Shown: positions 45,067 through 54,010 of the stretch, piece after piece
Position numbering within the stretch: position 1 is the first letter of the stretch
Layout of the letters: every line of letters begins with the position of its first letter
NCBI GenBank assembly: GCA_045652765.1
Contig: JAZOLG010000020.1
Span: 71,226 to 135,225, forward strand
Length of the DNA: 64,000 nt
From: UBA1231 sp045652765
Lineage (GTDB): Bacteria > Bacillota_I > Bacilli_A > ML615J-28 > CAG-313
Direction: 5' to 3'
Notes under the pieces: model-generated
What the model was told of the DNA's origin: nothing
What the model saw: only the letters and a program-made list of their open reading frames with translations
Database searches by the model: none
Position numbers and translations under genes: made by a program

Positions 45067-46189
45067 GAGAGTAGATGAATTTAAGGAATTTTTTGGAAAC
45101 AAAAGAGTGGGATTAATTACTAATCCAACAGGAATTGATTCTAATTTTAAATCAAGTATTGATATCTTACTTGAAAAAACAAATTTAGTAGCATTATTTT
45201 CACCAGAACATGGTGTGCGTGCAAGTATTCAAGCAGGTATGCATTTACCAACATATATTGATGAAGAAACTGGTTTAACAGTTTATAGTTTATATGGTAA
45301 ATCTAAAAAACCAACTGAAGAAATGATGAATGCTATTGATGTAATGACAATCGATGTACAAGATTGTGGTTCAAGATATTATACTTTTATTTATACAATG
45401 GCATATTGCATGATGGCTTGTGCAGATTATAAAAAACCATTTGTTGTATTTGATCGTCCAAATCCAATTGGACTTGAAAAAGTAGAAGGTAATATTTTAG
45501 ATATTAAATATCGTTCATTTGTTGGATATTATCCAATTCCTCAACGTCATGGTATGACAATGGGTGAACTTGCTAAATTATTCAATGAGGAATTTGGTAT
45601 CGGCTGCGAACTACATGTAATTGAAATGAAAAATTACGAAGCTTGGATGAGCTTTGAAGATACAAAATTACCTTGGGTAATCCCAACACCAAATATGCCA
45701 ACTATTAATACATGTTATGCATATAATACAACTTGTGTTTTCGAAGGAACTAATGTTGCAGAAGGACGTGGTACTACAACACCATTCGAAATTGTTGGTG
45801 CGCCATGGATTAAGAGTGAAGAATTCGCTAGACAACTTAATGCCTATAATTTAGAAGGTGTATACTTTAGACCACAATATTTTACACCAACATTCTCTAA
45901 ATATCAAGGCGAACTTTGTGGTGGTGTTTATGTACATATAACTGATCGTGAAAAATTTAACACAATGAAAGCAAGTTGGGTTATGTTACATGTTATTAGA
46001 ACTGAATATGCTGAACATTTCAAAGTAAATAAACCTTATGTTGAAGGACGTCCATCTTTATTTGAATTTGAAGTTGGTTGTGATTATATGATTGAAAATA
46101 GTTATTCACTAGAAAAACAACTTGAAATCTTAGATCAAGATGCGGAAACATTTAAGAAAATAAGAAAACCTTACATGATTTATAAATAG
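45041..46189 (+). CDS. namZ: Exo-beta-N-acetylmuramidase NamZ (DUF1343), without signal peptide
   Basis: Cleaves terminal MurNAc from peptidoglycan glycan fragments (GH171 family). It has VGLITNPTGID (about 23-33), LFSPEHGVR, DVQDCGSRYYTFIYTM, PNPIG and EGTNVAEGRGTTTPFE (about 235-250), all typical. It is 382 residues from ATG 45041, which has AAAGGAG seven bases upstream. An in-frame TTG two codons earlier is rejected. Bacillus NamZ is secreted. This one begins directly with the catalytic domain, so it should work in the cytosol on imported fragments. It is followed by mupG. Confidence 0.92.
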   Translation: MKKTILGIERVDEFKEFFGNKRVGLITNPTGIDSNFKSSIDILLEKTNLVALFSPEHGVRASIQAGMHLPTYIDEETGLTVYSLYGKSKKPTEEMMNAIDVMTIDVQDCGSRYYTFIYTMAYCMMACADYKKPFVVFDRPNPIGLEKVEGNILDIKYRSFVGYYPIPQRHGMTMGELAKLFNEEFGIGCELHVIEMKNYEAWMSFEDTKLPWVIPTPNMPTINTCYAYNTTCVFEGTNVAEGRGTTTPFEIVGAPWIKSEEFARQLNAYNLEGVYFRPQYFTPTFSKYQGELCGGVYVHITDREKFNTMKASWVMLHVIRTEYAEHFKVNKPYVEGRPSLFEFEVGCDYMIENSYSLEKQLEILDQDAETFKKIRKPYMIYK

Positions 46190-46197
46190 GAGTTTTT

Positions 46198-47244
46198 ATG
46201 GAAAAACTAAAAGGCATTTCGGTATACGTAGGTCTTGATGACTACCCTATCGAAGAAACGCTTAAATATTTAGAACTAGCAAAAGAATTTGGGGTTGATT
46301 TTGTTTTTACATCAGCTCATATTCCTGAGGCTGATATCGAAACTTCATTTCAAAAATTACTAGATAAAGCAGATGAATTAGAATTACCTTTAGTAGTTGA
46401 TGTTTCAAAAAAAGTAATGGATAAATTCAAACTACCTAAATCAATTGGTGCTTTAAGATTAGATTATGGTTTTACTATTGAAGAAGTTGTTGAATATTCA
46501 AATACTTTACCATACTTAATTGAACTAAATGCTAGTAATTTAACTAGAAATTATTTAGAAAGATTGAAAGCTTTAAATGCTAATTTTAATAATATTCGTT
46601 TAAGTTATAACTTCTATCCTAAACGTTATACAGGAATGGATATATTAAATGTTAAAAGACTTAATGAGTTATATAGAGAATATGGTTTAAAAGTATTAGC
46701 ATATATTCCATCTAATAGTAGTAAGAGACCTCCGTTATACGATGGTCTCCCAAGTGTTGAAACGCATCGTGATTTAGATATATGTAAAGCGTCTTACGAG
46801 TTATTTGCTGTTGGATGTGATGGTGTTTGTATAGGGGATGCATATATTAATCAAAGTGATTTTGAAAAATTAAATTCACTTAGTGATATATATGAAATAC
46901 CAATCAAAATATATAATAATTTATCCCATGAAGAATTGGAAATTTTAAATGTGGTACACACATTTAGAATTGATGAAAGCAGTTATTTAAAACGTTCATC
47001 AAAATCAAGAGGAGTAAAAATTACTCCAAATAATACAACTTGTATTAAACCATATATGGTAACTATTGATAATGAATTATATAAGCGTTATACAGGTGAA
47101 GTTAGTATAGCGCTAAAAGAAATGAATAATAAAGGGTTTGTAAATGTCGTTGGTGTTGTGTGTGATGATGTACATACATTGATTGATTTGATTAAACCAG
47201 GTAGTAAATTTAAATTTAAAATTTGTGGATTTATAGGAGAATAA
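46198..47244 (+). CDS. mupG: 6-phospho-N-acetylmuramidase MupG (DUF871)
   Basis: Cytosolic enzyme that splits MurNAc-6-P-GlcNAc into MurNAc-6-P and GlcNAc (GH170 family). A TIM barrel has an N-terminal GISVYVGLDDY, the central SYNFYPKRYTG (about 136-146) and a PPLYDGLPSVETHRD segment. A small C-terminal beta domain starts near residue 240. The length of 348 is normal. AGGAG precedes the ATG. In known systems its substrate is made by PTS uptake, but no PTS gene is in the window. The 6-phosphate must come from elsewhere, from the kinases next door or from cleaved wall teichoic acid linkages. Confidence 0.88.
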   Translation: MEKLKGISVYVGLDDYPIEETLKYLELAKEFGVDFVFTSAHIPEADIETSFQKLLDKADELELPLVVDVSKKVMDKFKLPKSIGALRLDYGFTIEEVVEYSNTLPYLIELNASNLTRNYLERLKALNANFNNIRLSYNFYPKRYTGMDILNVKRLNELYREYGLKVLAYIPSNSSKRPPLYDGLPSVETHRDLDICKASYELFAVGCDGVCIGDAYINQSDFEKLNSLSDIYEIPIKIYNNLSHEELEILNVVHTFRIDESSYLKRSSKSRGVKITPNNTTCIKPYMVTIDNELYKRYTGEVSIALKEMNNKGFVNVVGVVCDDVHTLIDLIKPGSKFKFKICGFIGE

Positions 47245-47245
47245 T

Positions 47246-48181
47246 ATGAAACCATATTTTTTGTGTATGGAATCAGGTGGAACAAAAACGTTAACTTGTG
47301 GTATTGATTTAGATGGTAATATTATTTATGAATATCATAATGGTGTTGGAAGTCCTGCTGTTGATTATGATTTAGCTCTTAAAAATATTTTTGAAGGTAT
47401 TGAAAATGTTTATAATACTTTAAAAAACCAATATGAACTTGTTTTTATTGAACTTGGCATTTCAGGGCTTGGTAGAGTTGATAACGTTGAATCTTTAAAA
47501 AATGACATACACAATAAATATGGTGTTTCGGTTGATATTGTGACTGATGCTGAGATGAGTCTTCATTCAATATTAAAAAATGAAATTGATTATGGTATTT
47601 TAGTTGTCAGTGGGACGGGTAATGCGACTTGTGCAATCAACAATAATAAATTTATGATTGTTGGTGGTGGTGGCCAGTTACTAGATGAAGAAGGATCAGG
47701 ATATTCATTAATTCATAAATCCGTTTTAGAAATTAAAAGAAAATATGAACATGGTATAGAATATGATGAATATGATTTAGCCTTATTAAATTGGACTAAG
47801 TGTGTTGATTTCCCGAATCTGAAAACATACTTTTATGCTCATACTAAATCAGAAATGGCATCTTTAGTATACAATGTTATGGATATTGTAAATAATCAAG
47901 ATAACAATACAAAACTTTACAAAATAGCCAAAAGCAATGTTCAAAAACAAGGCTTTTATTTAGCTACCCAAGTAACTACAATAACTAATACTCTAAAAAT
48001 CCCTAATGGCGCGATTTTGGGCCTTGTTGGCGGTTTTTGGCGTAATAATTCGGTTTTACTGGAAAGTTTTGAAATTAACTTAAAAAATAATAATAAAGAT
48101 TTTAAAATCGTAAATGTTGATTCTAATGCAGTAATGGGTTGTTATTATCTTGCAATTAGAAATTGGAGAAAAACATGTTAA
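47246..48181 (+). CDS. BadF-type amino-sugar kinase, MurK-like (MurNAc/GlcNAc kinase)
   Basis: ASKHA-fold kinase of 311 residues. The phosphate-1 loop is ESGGTKT (9-15), with LGISGLGR (about 73-80), VVSGTGNA (about 119-126) as phosphate-2 loop and VGGGGQLLDEEGSGY following, the pattern of N-acetylglucosamine kinases of the BadF group. The Clostridium relative MurK phosphorylates both MurNAc and GlcNAc at O6 and is encoded near murQ, as here. AGGAG precedes the ATG. The substrate (MurNAc, GlcNAc or both) cannot be fixed from the sequence, but GlcNAc-6-P and MurNAc-6-P both fit this operon. Confidence 0.82.
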   Translation: MKPYFLCMESGGTKTLTCGIDLDGNIIYEYHNGVGSPAVDYDLALKNIFEGIENVYNTLKNQYELVFIELGISGLGRVDNVESLKNDIHNKYGVSVDIVTDAEMSLHSILKNEIDYGILVVSGTGNATCAINNNKFMIVGGGGQLLDEEGSGYSLIHKSVLEIKRKYEHGIEYDEYDLALLNWTKCVDFPNLKTYFYAHTKSEMASLVYNVMDIVNNQDNNTKLYKIAKSNVQKQGFYLATQVTTITNTLKIPNGAILGLVGGFWRNNSVLLESFEINLKNNNKDFKIVNVDSNAVMGCYYLAIRNWRKTC

Positions 48182-49326
48182 TTAATGTACAAGATAAAGT
48201 ATATAGTATTGGTTTAATGAGTGGAACATCACTTGATGGTATTGATGTTTGTCTTGCGAGTCATCAAAACAATCATCATGAATTAATCGAATTCAGAAGT
48301 TATTCTTATAGTGAGTCGCTAAAAGAAAAGATCTTAAAAGCTTCAAAGTTAGATACATCAAATGTTAGACTTATTTGTTCTTTAAATAAAGAACTCGGAA
48401 TGGCATATGTTGATGCTATTAACAAATTTTTAAAAGATACAAATACTAACATCGATGATATATCATTTATTGCGAATCATGGACAAACTATTTGGCATAA
48501 TCCAGATATGTTGGATGGAACATTTCCATCAACACTCCAAATTGGTGATGCATCATATATAAGTTATACTTTTAATAAAACAGTGGTTTTTGATTTTAGA
48601 AGTCTTGATATATCTGCAGGAGGCTGCGGAGCACCACTCGTACCAGTTATTGATTATTTGTTATTTAAAGATAAAGCACCAGCTATACTTTTAAATATTG
48701 GTGGTATTAGTAATATTACATATATACCAAAATCAAAAAAACAAGAAGATGTTGTGGCTTTTGACACAGGACCTGGTAATATGTTAATTGATGGCTTAAT
48801 GATGAGACTTTACAATATTCCATATGATGAAGATGGCCGAGTTGCGTTAAAAGGAAAAGTGTCACAAGAGTTACTTAATATTTTAATGCAAGATGAATAT
48901 TACGATTTAGACTATCCAAAGTCAACTGGAAGAGAAAAGTATAATGAAGCATATATAGACAATATTATAAATTTATCCAATGAATTAAAACTAAAAAAAG
49001 AAGATATTATTAGAACTGTTACTATGTTGACAGCGTCTGCTATTAAATATCAAATAAAGAAATTTTTCAAAGATTTTGATGGAGTTTTAATCCCAGCTGG
49101 TGGTGGATGTAATAATCCAGTTATAATGAAAGATTTAGAATCAAATGATTATCAATTACAAAAGATCGATGATTATAATATATCTGCTGATGGAAAAGAA
49201 GCATATGCTTTTTCGATATTAGGATATCTTCGACTTACTAATCAAGCTAGTAACTTAAGAAGTGTTACTGGAAGTAAAGATAACTTATCACTTGGTAGTA
49301 TAATTTTACCGCCAGTTATTAAATAG
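48175..49326 (+). CDS. anmK: 1,6-anhydro-N-acetylmuramate kinase AnmK
   Basis: Hydrolyses the anhydro ring and phosphorylates in one step to give MurNAc-6-P. The signature GLMSGTSLDGID is at residues 13-24. ANHGQTIWHNP, FDFRSLDISAGGCGAPLVP and FDTGPGNMLID follow, as in known AnmK. At 383 residues from ATG 48175 it is of usual length. GGAG lies six bases upstream, and the in-frame TTG at 48163 is rejected. It overlaps the kinase gene by seven bases. Its presence implies that the cell meets anhydro-muropeptides, the products of lytic transglycosylases, which are abundant in Gram-negative turnover. Confidence 0.95.
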   Translation: MLINVQDKVYSIGLMSGTSLDGIDVCLASHQNNHHELIEFRSYSYSESLKEKILKASKLDTSNVRLICSLNKELGMAYVDAINKFLKDTNTNIDDISFIANHGQTIWHNPDMLDGTFPSTLQIGDASYISYTFNKTVVFDFRSLDISAGGCGAPLVPVIDYLLFKDKAPAILLNIGGISNITYIPKSKKQEDVVAFDTGPGNMLIDGLMMRLYNIPYDEDGRVALKGKVSQELLNILMQDEYYDLDYPKSTGREKYNEAYIDNIINLSNELKLKKEDIIRTVTMLTASAIKYQIKKFFKDFDGVLIPAGGGCNNPVIMKDLESNDYQLQKIDDYNISADGKEAYAFSILGYLRLTNQASNLRSVTGSKDNLSLGSIILPPVIK

Positions 49327-49335
49327 GAGAATAAA

Positions 49336-50241
49336 ATGAGTATTAATATAAAAAATATTACAACAGAAGGAAGAAACGAACTAACAAGAGGAATTGATCA
49401 ATTAAATTCTTTAGAAATTGTTCGTTTGATTAATAATGAAGATAAAACAGTACCACTAAGTGTAGAATGTGCACTTGAACAAATTGCGGCTTTAGTAGAT
49501 GCAATTGTGGAAAAATTAAGAGTTGGTGGAAGACTTATTTATATGGGTGCTGGAACAAGCGGAAGAATTGGTCTTTTAGATGCTGTTGAGTGCCCTCCAA
49601 CTTATGGTGTATCGGATGAGCAAGTAATGTGTTTACTAGCAGGAGGACGCGATGCATTCTCAAAAGCAGTAGAAGGTGCCGAAGATAGTAAAACATTAGC
49701 AGTTGAAGATTTAGATTTTGTTAATGTTAACGAAAAAGACGTGATTGTTGGTATTGCAGCTAGCGGAAGAACACCATATGTTATTTCTGGTATTGAATAT
49801 GCTAAAAGTAAAGGTTGTATAACTGGCTGTATTGTTAATGCAAAAAACAGCGTTATGGCAACACTTGTTGATTTTCCAGTAGAGGCTGTAACAGGCTCTG
49901 AAGTAATAAGTGGATCTACGCGTATGAAATCAGGAACTGCCCAAAAGCTTATTTGTAATATGATTTCAACAGCAACAATGGTTAGACTTGGACACGTATA
50001 TAAAAATTTAATGATTGATTTAAAAGCAACAAATGAAAAATTAGTTGCTCGTCAACTTGGAATAATTGCTGAAGTATGTGAATGTGAAACAGATAAAGCT
50101 AATGAACTATTACAAAAATATGGAACTGTTAAAAAAGCAATTTTTGCATATCTTGCAAATATTGATTGTCCAAAACAAGCTGAAGAAATTTTAGCAAGAA
50201 ATGATAATCACATTCAAAAAGCATTAAAGGAGATTAAATAA
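49336..50241 (+). CDS. murQ: N-acetylmuramic acid-6-phosphate etherase MurQ
   Basis: Removes the lactyl ether of MurNAc-6-P and gives GlcNAc-6-P and D-lactate. The SIS-domain signature MGAGTSGRIGLLDAVECPPT is at about 70-89. VEGAEDSK, AASGRTPYV and GSEVISGSTRMKSGTAQK follow, with the catalytic Glu in the GAED region. The length of 301 is normal. AGGAG precedes the ATG. It receives product from AnmK, the MurK-like kinase and MupG. No MurR regulator or MurP transporter is nearby. The stop shares one base with the next start (TAATG). Confidence 0.97.
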   Translation: MSINIKNITTEGRNELTRGIDQLNSLEIVRLINNEDKTVPLSVECALEQIAALVDAIVEKLRVGGRLIYMGAGTSGRIGLLDAVECPPTYGVSDEQVMCLLAGGRDAFSKAVEGAEDSKTLAVEDLDFVNVNEKDVIVGIAASGRTPYVISGIEYAKSKGCITGCIVNAKNSVMATLVDFPVEAVTGSEVISGSTRMKSGTAQKLICNMISTATMVRLGHVYKNLMIDLKATNEKLVARQLGIIAEVCECETDKANELLQKYGTVKKAIFAYLANIDCPKQAEEILARNDNHIQKALKEIK

Positions 50242-50975
50242 TGATTAAACTTGTTGAACTTAAAAAAGAATATACATTACGTGGTATCTATAATGAAGTA
50301 GATAATTCAAGAGGTTTAGTAGTAATGTTCCATGGTTTTACTGGACATTTAAATGAAAATGGATATTTATTTAAAGTATTATCAGATGAACTTGCAAAAA
50401 ATGGTTTTAGTTCACTTCGCTTTGACTTTATGGGAAGTGGAATGAGTGATGGATACTTCAAAGATATGACATTTAGAACAGAACTAACTGATGCAATTAA
50501 TATTATAGAATATGCAATAGAAATTAAAAAAGATCAACCATTAATCGTACTAGGATTCTCAATGGGTGGCGCAGTAGCTGGATGTATGAGTAGTCATTTC
50601 CAAAATAGAATTGACAAACTAATTCTTTGTGCACCAGCAGGATGTATGGATGAACATGCAAGAGCATATTTTGAAAGATCTACAAGATGGGTAGATGACA
50701 GAAATATTGATATGGGTGGATATTTAATGTGCTTAGATTTCGCCGATTCATTTAATGGATTAGATTTATTTGGTGGCATTGAAAACTTTACAAATCCGGT
50801 ATGTATTATTCATGGTGAAGCAGACCAATCCGTTCCAATTGAATATGGTAGAAAATATGCATCAATCTATAAGAATGCTGAATTCCATCAAATTGATGGT
50901 GCATCACACTGTTATACAGATGTAAAACATAGAAAACAATTTAATGAACATGTTATTAATTTCTTAAACAAATAG
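50241..50975 (+). CDS. Alpha/beta-hydrolase, esterase-like
   Basis: 244 residues, cytosolic. The oxyanion region is FHGFTGH (about 30-36), the nucleophile elbow GFSMGG (about 104-109), the acid in GEADQSVP (about 193-200) and the His in GASHCYTD (about 221-228). The layout is that of small serine esterases of the feruloyl/acyl esterase type. In a peptidoglycan operon, removal of O-acetyl groups from MurNAc is a reasonable guess, since O-acetylation blocks muramidases. This is not demonstrated by the sequence. It is coupled to murQ by a one-base overlap. Confidence 0.8.
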   Translation: MIKLVELKKEYTLRGIYNEVDNSRGLVVMFHGFTGHLNENGYLFKVLSDELAKNGFSSLRFDFMGSGMSDGYFKDMTFRTELTDAINIIEYAIEIKKDQPLIVLGFSMGGAVAGCMSSHFQNRIDKLILCAPAGCMDEHARAYFERSTRWVDDRNIDMGGYLMCLDFADSFNGLDLFGGIENFTNPVCIIHGEADQSVPIEYGRKYASIYKNAEFHQIDGASHCYTDVKHRKQFNEHVINFLNK

Positions 50976-51013
50976 AGTACAGCACATTAATAATAATAAA
51001 GTTCTGGTGAAAA

Positions 51014-52081
51014 ATGAAAAAATTATTTCTTATTATTATCATTTTATTATTTAGTTTTACTCTAATTGCATGTGATACTAACAAGTCAATAGAACAAGCA
51101 GACATCGATAATAGTGATTTAGGTTTGGTTATCGAAAAGGAAATTGAATTAGGTGAAGAACGAGAATCAGTTATTTTAAATATCGATGGTACAGAAGTTT
51201 TAGTTGATGATAATTATTCATTTAGAGAACTATATCGTATTATACCTGAATTTAATAACAATAATTCTGGATTATATTCATATGATATTGAATATAGAAT
51301 AGATGATGAAATTCCTAATTACACCAATGTAAATGTCTATAATTATAATGAATATCAAGATAATTATCAAATAGAAAGAACATATGAAGTAGCAAGATCA
51401 AAAGATCAAAATTCAAAACACATTTATAAAGCTGAAACTTATTATTTTAATCAAGTTGACACTGCCAATCTTTATCAATTTATCAAACACACTTTTGAAA
51501 AAAGACTTTACAAAAATGAAATGTCTTTTTGTGGAACTGTGGTTAATACATTTAAATCAAATCCACATACTCTTTATTCTAATAAAAATATTCCTACAAG
51601 TCCAGAAAGGGAAACTGATTTGTTGTCTATGACACTAAAGTCTCAAAGAGCTCAAAAGTTAAAAATATTGATGCTATTTGAACAGTTTGATTCGTTTGAA
51701 TTCGAAGGAAATACATATGAATTCAATAGTTATATTACATCAAATTTTAAAATATACGATAATTATATTGTTTTCAAAGAAATAACACCATTTTACAAAG
51801 GTGAGTGGATCGCAAAATCTGAGTGGTACTATTGGTACCAAAGTTGTTTGAATAATGATTTATTGGTTACGCAAGAAGCATATTACAATATTTCGACTGG
51901 AAAAATTGATCATGTCAGAGTATATGGTAAAATAGTTGATTTTTTCCATTATTCTAGATTCGAGCCTTCTACGATTGAAATTGATATAAAATTATACATT
52001 CATAATTTTAAAATAGATGAATACGATAAGAAAGTTTCTCGTTTAGTTAGATACATTAAATTGAAGTCAAATAATTTATAA
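51014..52081 (+). CDS. Lipoprotein of unknown function
   Basis: 355 residues. The signal peptide ends in the lipobox LIAC (Cys20), followed by a mature chain rich in Asn, Tyr, Glu and Ile. I recognise no domain. The ribosome binding site is GGTGA shortly before the ATG. It is 38 bases downstream of the esterase gene with no terminator between, so it is probably the last gene of the NamZ-MurQ operon. Its codon use is more AT-rich than that of its neighbours. It could be a surface sensor or accessory binder, but nothing in the sequence decides this. Confidence 0.68.
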   Translation: MKKLFLIIIILLFSFTLIACDTNKSIEQADIDNSDLGLVIEKEIELGEERESVILNIDGTEVLVDDNYSFRELYRIIPEFNNNNSGLYSYDIEYRIDDEIPNYTNVNVYNYNEYQDNYQIERTYEVARSKDQNSKHIYKAETYYFNQVDTANLYQFIKHTFEKRLYKNEMSFCGTVVNTFKSNPHTLYSNKNIPTSPERETDLLSMTLKSQRAQKLKILMLFEQFDSFEFEGNTYEFNSYITSNFKIYDNYIVFKEITPFYKGEWIAKSEWYYWYQSCLNNDLLVTQEAYYNISTGKIDHVRVYGKIVDFFHYSRFEPSTIEIDIKLYIHNFKIDEYDKKVSRLVRYIKLKSNNL

Positions 52082-52088
52082 TAAAAAC

Positions 52089-52120
52089 AACCTCATTCAT
52101 TTGAATGAGGTTTTTGTTTT
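52089..52120. terminator. Bidirectional terminator between convergent operons
   Basis: Perfect 10-bp stem AACCTCATTC / GAATGAGGTT (52089-52098 with 52103-52112), with T-runs on both outer sides. It serves the + strand operon and the DUF4097 operon on the - strand. Confidence 0.88.
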
Positions 52121-53075
52121 AAGATTCAATTGATATTTTAATATCACCAGTATCAGTAGTAATTGTGCATAATCCACCACTCATAACATCAGGTAAATCA
52201 ACATCACCAGTATCAGTATCATACTTAAATAATTTATCACTAAGAAGCGTACCACATACATCGCCAGTATCAGTTTTAATATATAGTTCTTGTGCATCTG
52301 ATTTATTAAATAAAATATCACCAGTTGAGCGTTCTATTACAAATTTTGAACCGATTACATTATTAAGAACAATATCGCCAGTTGATGCATTTGATATTAA
52401 TTCACTTGTTAAAACATTAGTTAAAGTAGTTTTTCCTGTAGATGAATTTAATTTAATGTTTGAACTTATAATGTCATTTAAAGTAACATTACCAGTTGAT
52501 GTATTAAGTTCAATAATATTACTGTTAATACCAGTTAATTGAATATTACCAGTTGATAAATCAATTTTAGTATATTCGCATCCACTAGCATGACAGCTAA
52601 TATCTCCAGTAGAAGCAGAAATGTTAATAGTTTTAAAACTAAATTCTTTTGGTAATTTTATGTCTCCCGTATCTTCGTTAATAATGATTGAATCATATGT
52701 ATTTTTATTAAGATATACTTTAATTATTGGTGTTTTAAAATTAAAACCAATATAATCAAACCATTTACGTTCATTTGTAACATCAATAGTTAATTTGCCA
52801 TTCAATACTTTTACTTCGTGAATTTCCTTTGTTGATTCAAAACATTCTACTTTATTTAATTCATCACTAAATATAAATTCAATGTCCGCAGTATTTGTAT
52901 TAATTACTATTTCATTAAATGAGTCATTTAATTGATGAGTATTAGTTGTATATGAAGAATTATCTAATTTTGAAAAATCGAATTTATTATTGATTAGGAC
53001 AATTAGAGCTAAAATTAAACCTATTAGAATTAATATTCCACCAACAATAAATAAACAATTTCTTTTCTTTGTCAT
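52119..53075 (-). CDS. DUF4097-type membrane-anchored beta-repeat protein
   Basis: 318 residues. A cytosolic basic start and one membrane helix (about 8-28) are followed by an extracellular domain. From about residue 130 on there are repeated STGD or DTGD turns roughly every 20 residues (for example SASTGDISCHASG, NTSTGNVTLND, TDTGDVDLPD), a right-handed beta-solenoid pattern. This is the DUF4097/LiaG-like group found with PadR and HAAS genes, believed to respond to envelope stress. It is the last gene of a three-gene - strand operon and shares one base with the upstream gene. No enzyme motif is present. Confidence 0.8.
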   Translation of the reverse strand: MTKKRNCLFIVGGILILIGLILALIVLINNKFDFSKLDNSSYTTNTHQLNDSFNEIVINTNTADIEFIFSDELNKVECFESTKEIHEVKVLNGKLTIDVTNERKWFDYIGFNFKTPIIKVYLNKNTYDSIIINEDTGDIKLPKEFSFKTINISASTGDISCHASGCEYTKIDLSTGNIQLTGINSNIIELNTSTGNVTLNDIISSNIKLNSSTGKTTLTNVLTSELISNASTGDIVLNNVIGSKFVIERSTGDILFNKSDAQELYIKTDTGDVCGTLLSDKLFKYDTDTGDVDLPDVMSGGLCTITTDTGDIKISIES

Positions 53076-53674
53076 TATTCCTTCTCCTTTCTAATAAATA
53101 TTTTTTTGATTGATAATATTACATATTTACCAAACTTTAAAAGAAGTTTTGTTAATGAAAGAATGCCATAATAACAGAATATAGCTAGACCACTACAAAC
53201 TAAACTTAGTGCTATTAGAAAAAGTCCAGCAGCATTATTTGGTGTAAATAAAGATATAATTCCCAATATCGTACCAGCAAATCCACAACAAATTAAAGTA
53301 CCAAAGATTGCCCATAACGAGATGACAACAGACCAAAAACTGATATATAATGAAAATATCACAGATAATAGAGAAACTAACAGTGTAAACCAAATTGGAA
53401 AACCTAATATGATTAAAATATATACCCATGGTTTAAATTTATTTTTTGGTTTAAATTTTATTTTCGCAAGCTTAATAAGAGATGTATCTTTTAGTATTTC
53501 ATTAACTACATTATCAATGCTGCCGAGTTTAGATACAGCATCTTCCTCAGGTAAACCATCTTCAATGTAGTCATCAATAATTTCACTATAAAAATTTATT
53601 CTATCACTTAATTCTTGGGCCGGAAGAAGTGAAAGCTTTTGTTTTAAAGATTCTATAAATTCATTCTTATTCAT
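53075..53674 (-). CDS. HAAS-domain (DUF1700) membrane protein
   Basis: 199 residues from ATG 53674. The N-terminal HAAS domain (about 1-60) includes SLLPAQELSDRINFYSEIID and DGLPEEDAVSKLGS, followed by three to four membrane helices and a basic tail. A GTG two codons upstream would also be in frame, but GGAG is spaced correctly (nine bases) only for the ATG. It lies between a PadR regulator (8-base overlap) and the DUF4097 gene (TAATG overlap), the standard trio. HAAS proteins partner PadR-type regulators. The exact role is unknown. Confidence 0.82.
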   Translation of the reverse strand: MNKNEFIESLKQKLSLLPAQELSDRINFYSEIIDDYIEDGLPEEDAVSKLGSIDNVVNEILKDTSLIKLAKIKFKPKNKFKPWVYILIILGFPIWFTLLVSLLSVIFSLYISFWSVVISLWAIFGTLICCGFAGTILGIISLFTPNNAAGLFLIALSLVCSGLAIFCYYGILSLTKLLLKFGKYVILSIKKIFIRKEKE

Positions 53675-53987
53675 TGTCACTATCTCCTTTTGTAATAAAT
53701 TTATATATTGACATTACTTCATGCCATTCTTTTTTAAATTCATCAATTTTTACTAAACCAGCACTAGTAATACGGTAATACTTTCTAAGCCTTCCATTGT
53801 GTTCTACGTTATATACAGTTAACATCTTAGCACTTTCTAATCTTTTTAAAATGGTATATAATGTTGATTCGGTCATTTCAATATATGGTTTGACATCTTT
53901 AATTATTTGATAACCATATGAATCATGATCTTTGATAGAAGCTAACACACAAACATCTAAAATACCACGTTTTAATTGAGTATCCAT
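53667..53987 (-). CDS. PadR-family transcriptional regulator
   Basis: 106 residues: the winged helix of PadR with RGILDVCVLASIKDHDSYGY at the start (about 7-26), the recognition region MTESTLYTILKRLE (about 38-51) and the wing HNGRLRKYYRIT. A strong AAGGAGGAG precedes the ATG. It leads the operon with the HAAS and DUF4097 genes and is expected to repress its own promoter until an envelope signal arrives. It lacks a long C-terminal dimer helix beyond about 25 residues, as is usual for the short PadR-s2 type. Confidence 0.9.
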   Translation of the reverse strand: MDTQLKRGILDVCVLASIKDHDSYGYQIIKDVKPYIEMTESTLYTILKRLESAKMLTVYNVEHNGRLRKYYRITSAGLVKIDEFKKEWHEVMSIYKFITKGDSDNE

Positions 53988-54010
53988 ATATACTCCTCCT
54001 TACATAATAC

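Noticed and set aside
44389..52081. A PTS or MurP transporter for MurNAc
   Set aside because: No EIIB/EIIC-type protein is encoded in this operon or anywhere in the window, although MupG and MurQ would lead one to expect it.
52119..52700. Regularly spaced repeats that look like a CRISPR array
   Set aside because: The repeats encode the STGD/DTGD turns of a beta-solenoid protein on the - strand; units are degenerate and in frame, without unique spacers.
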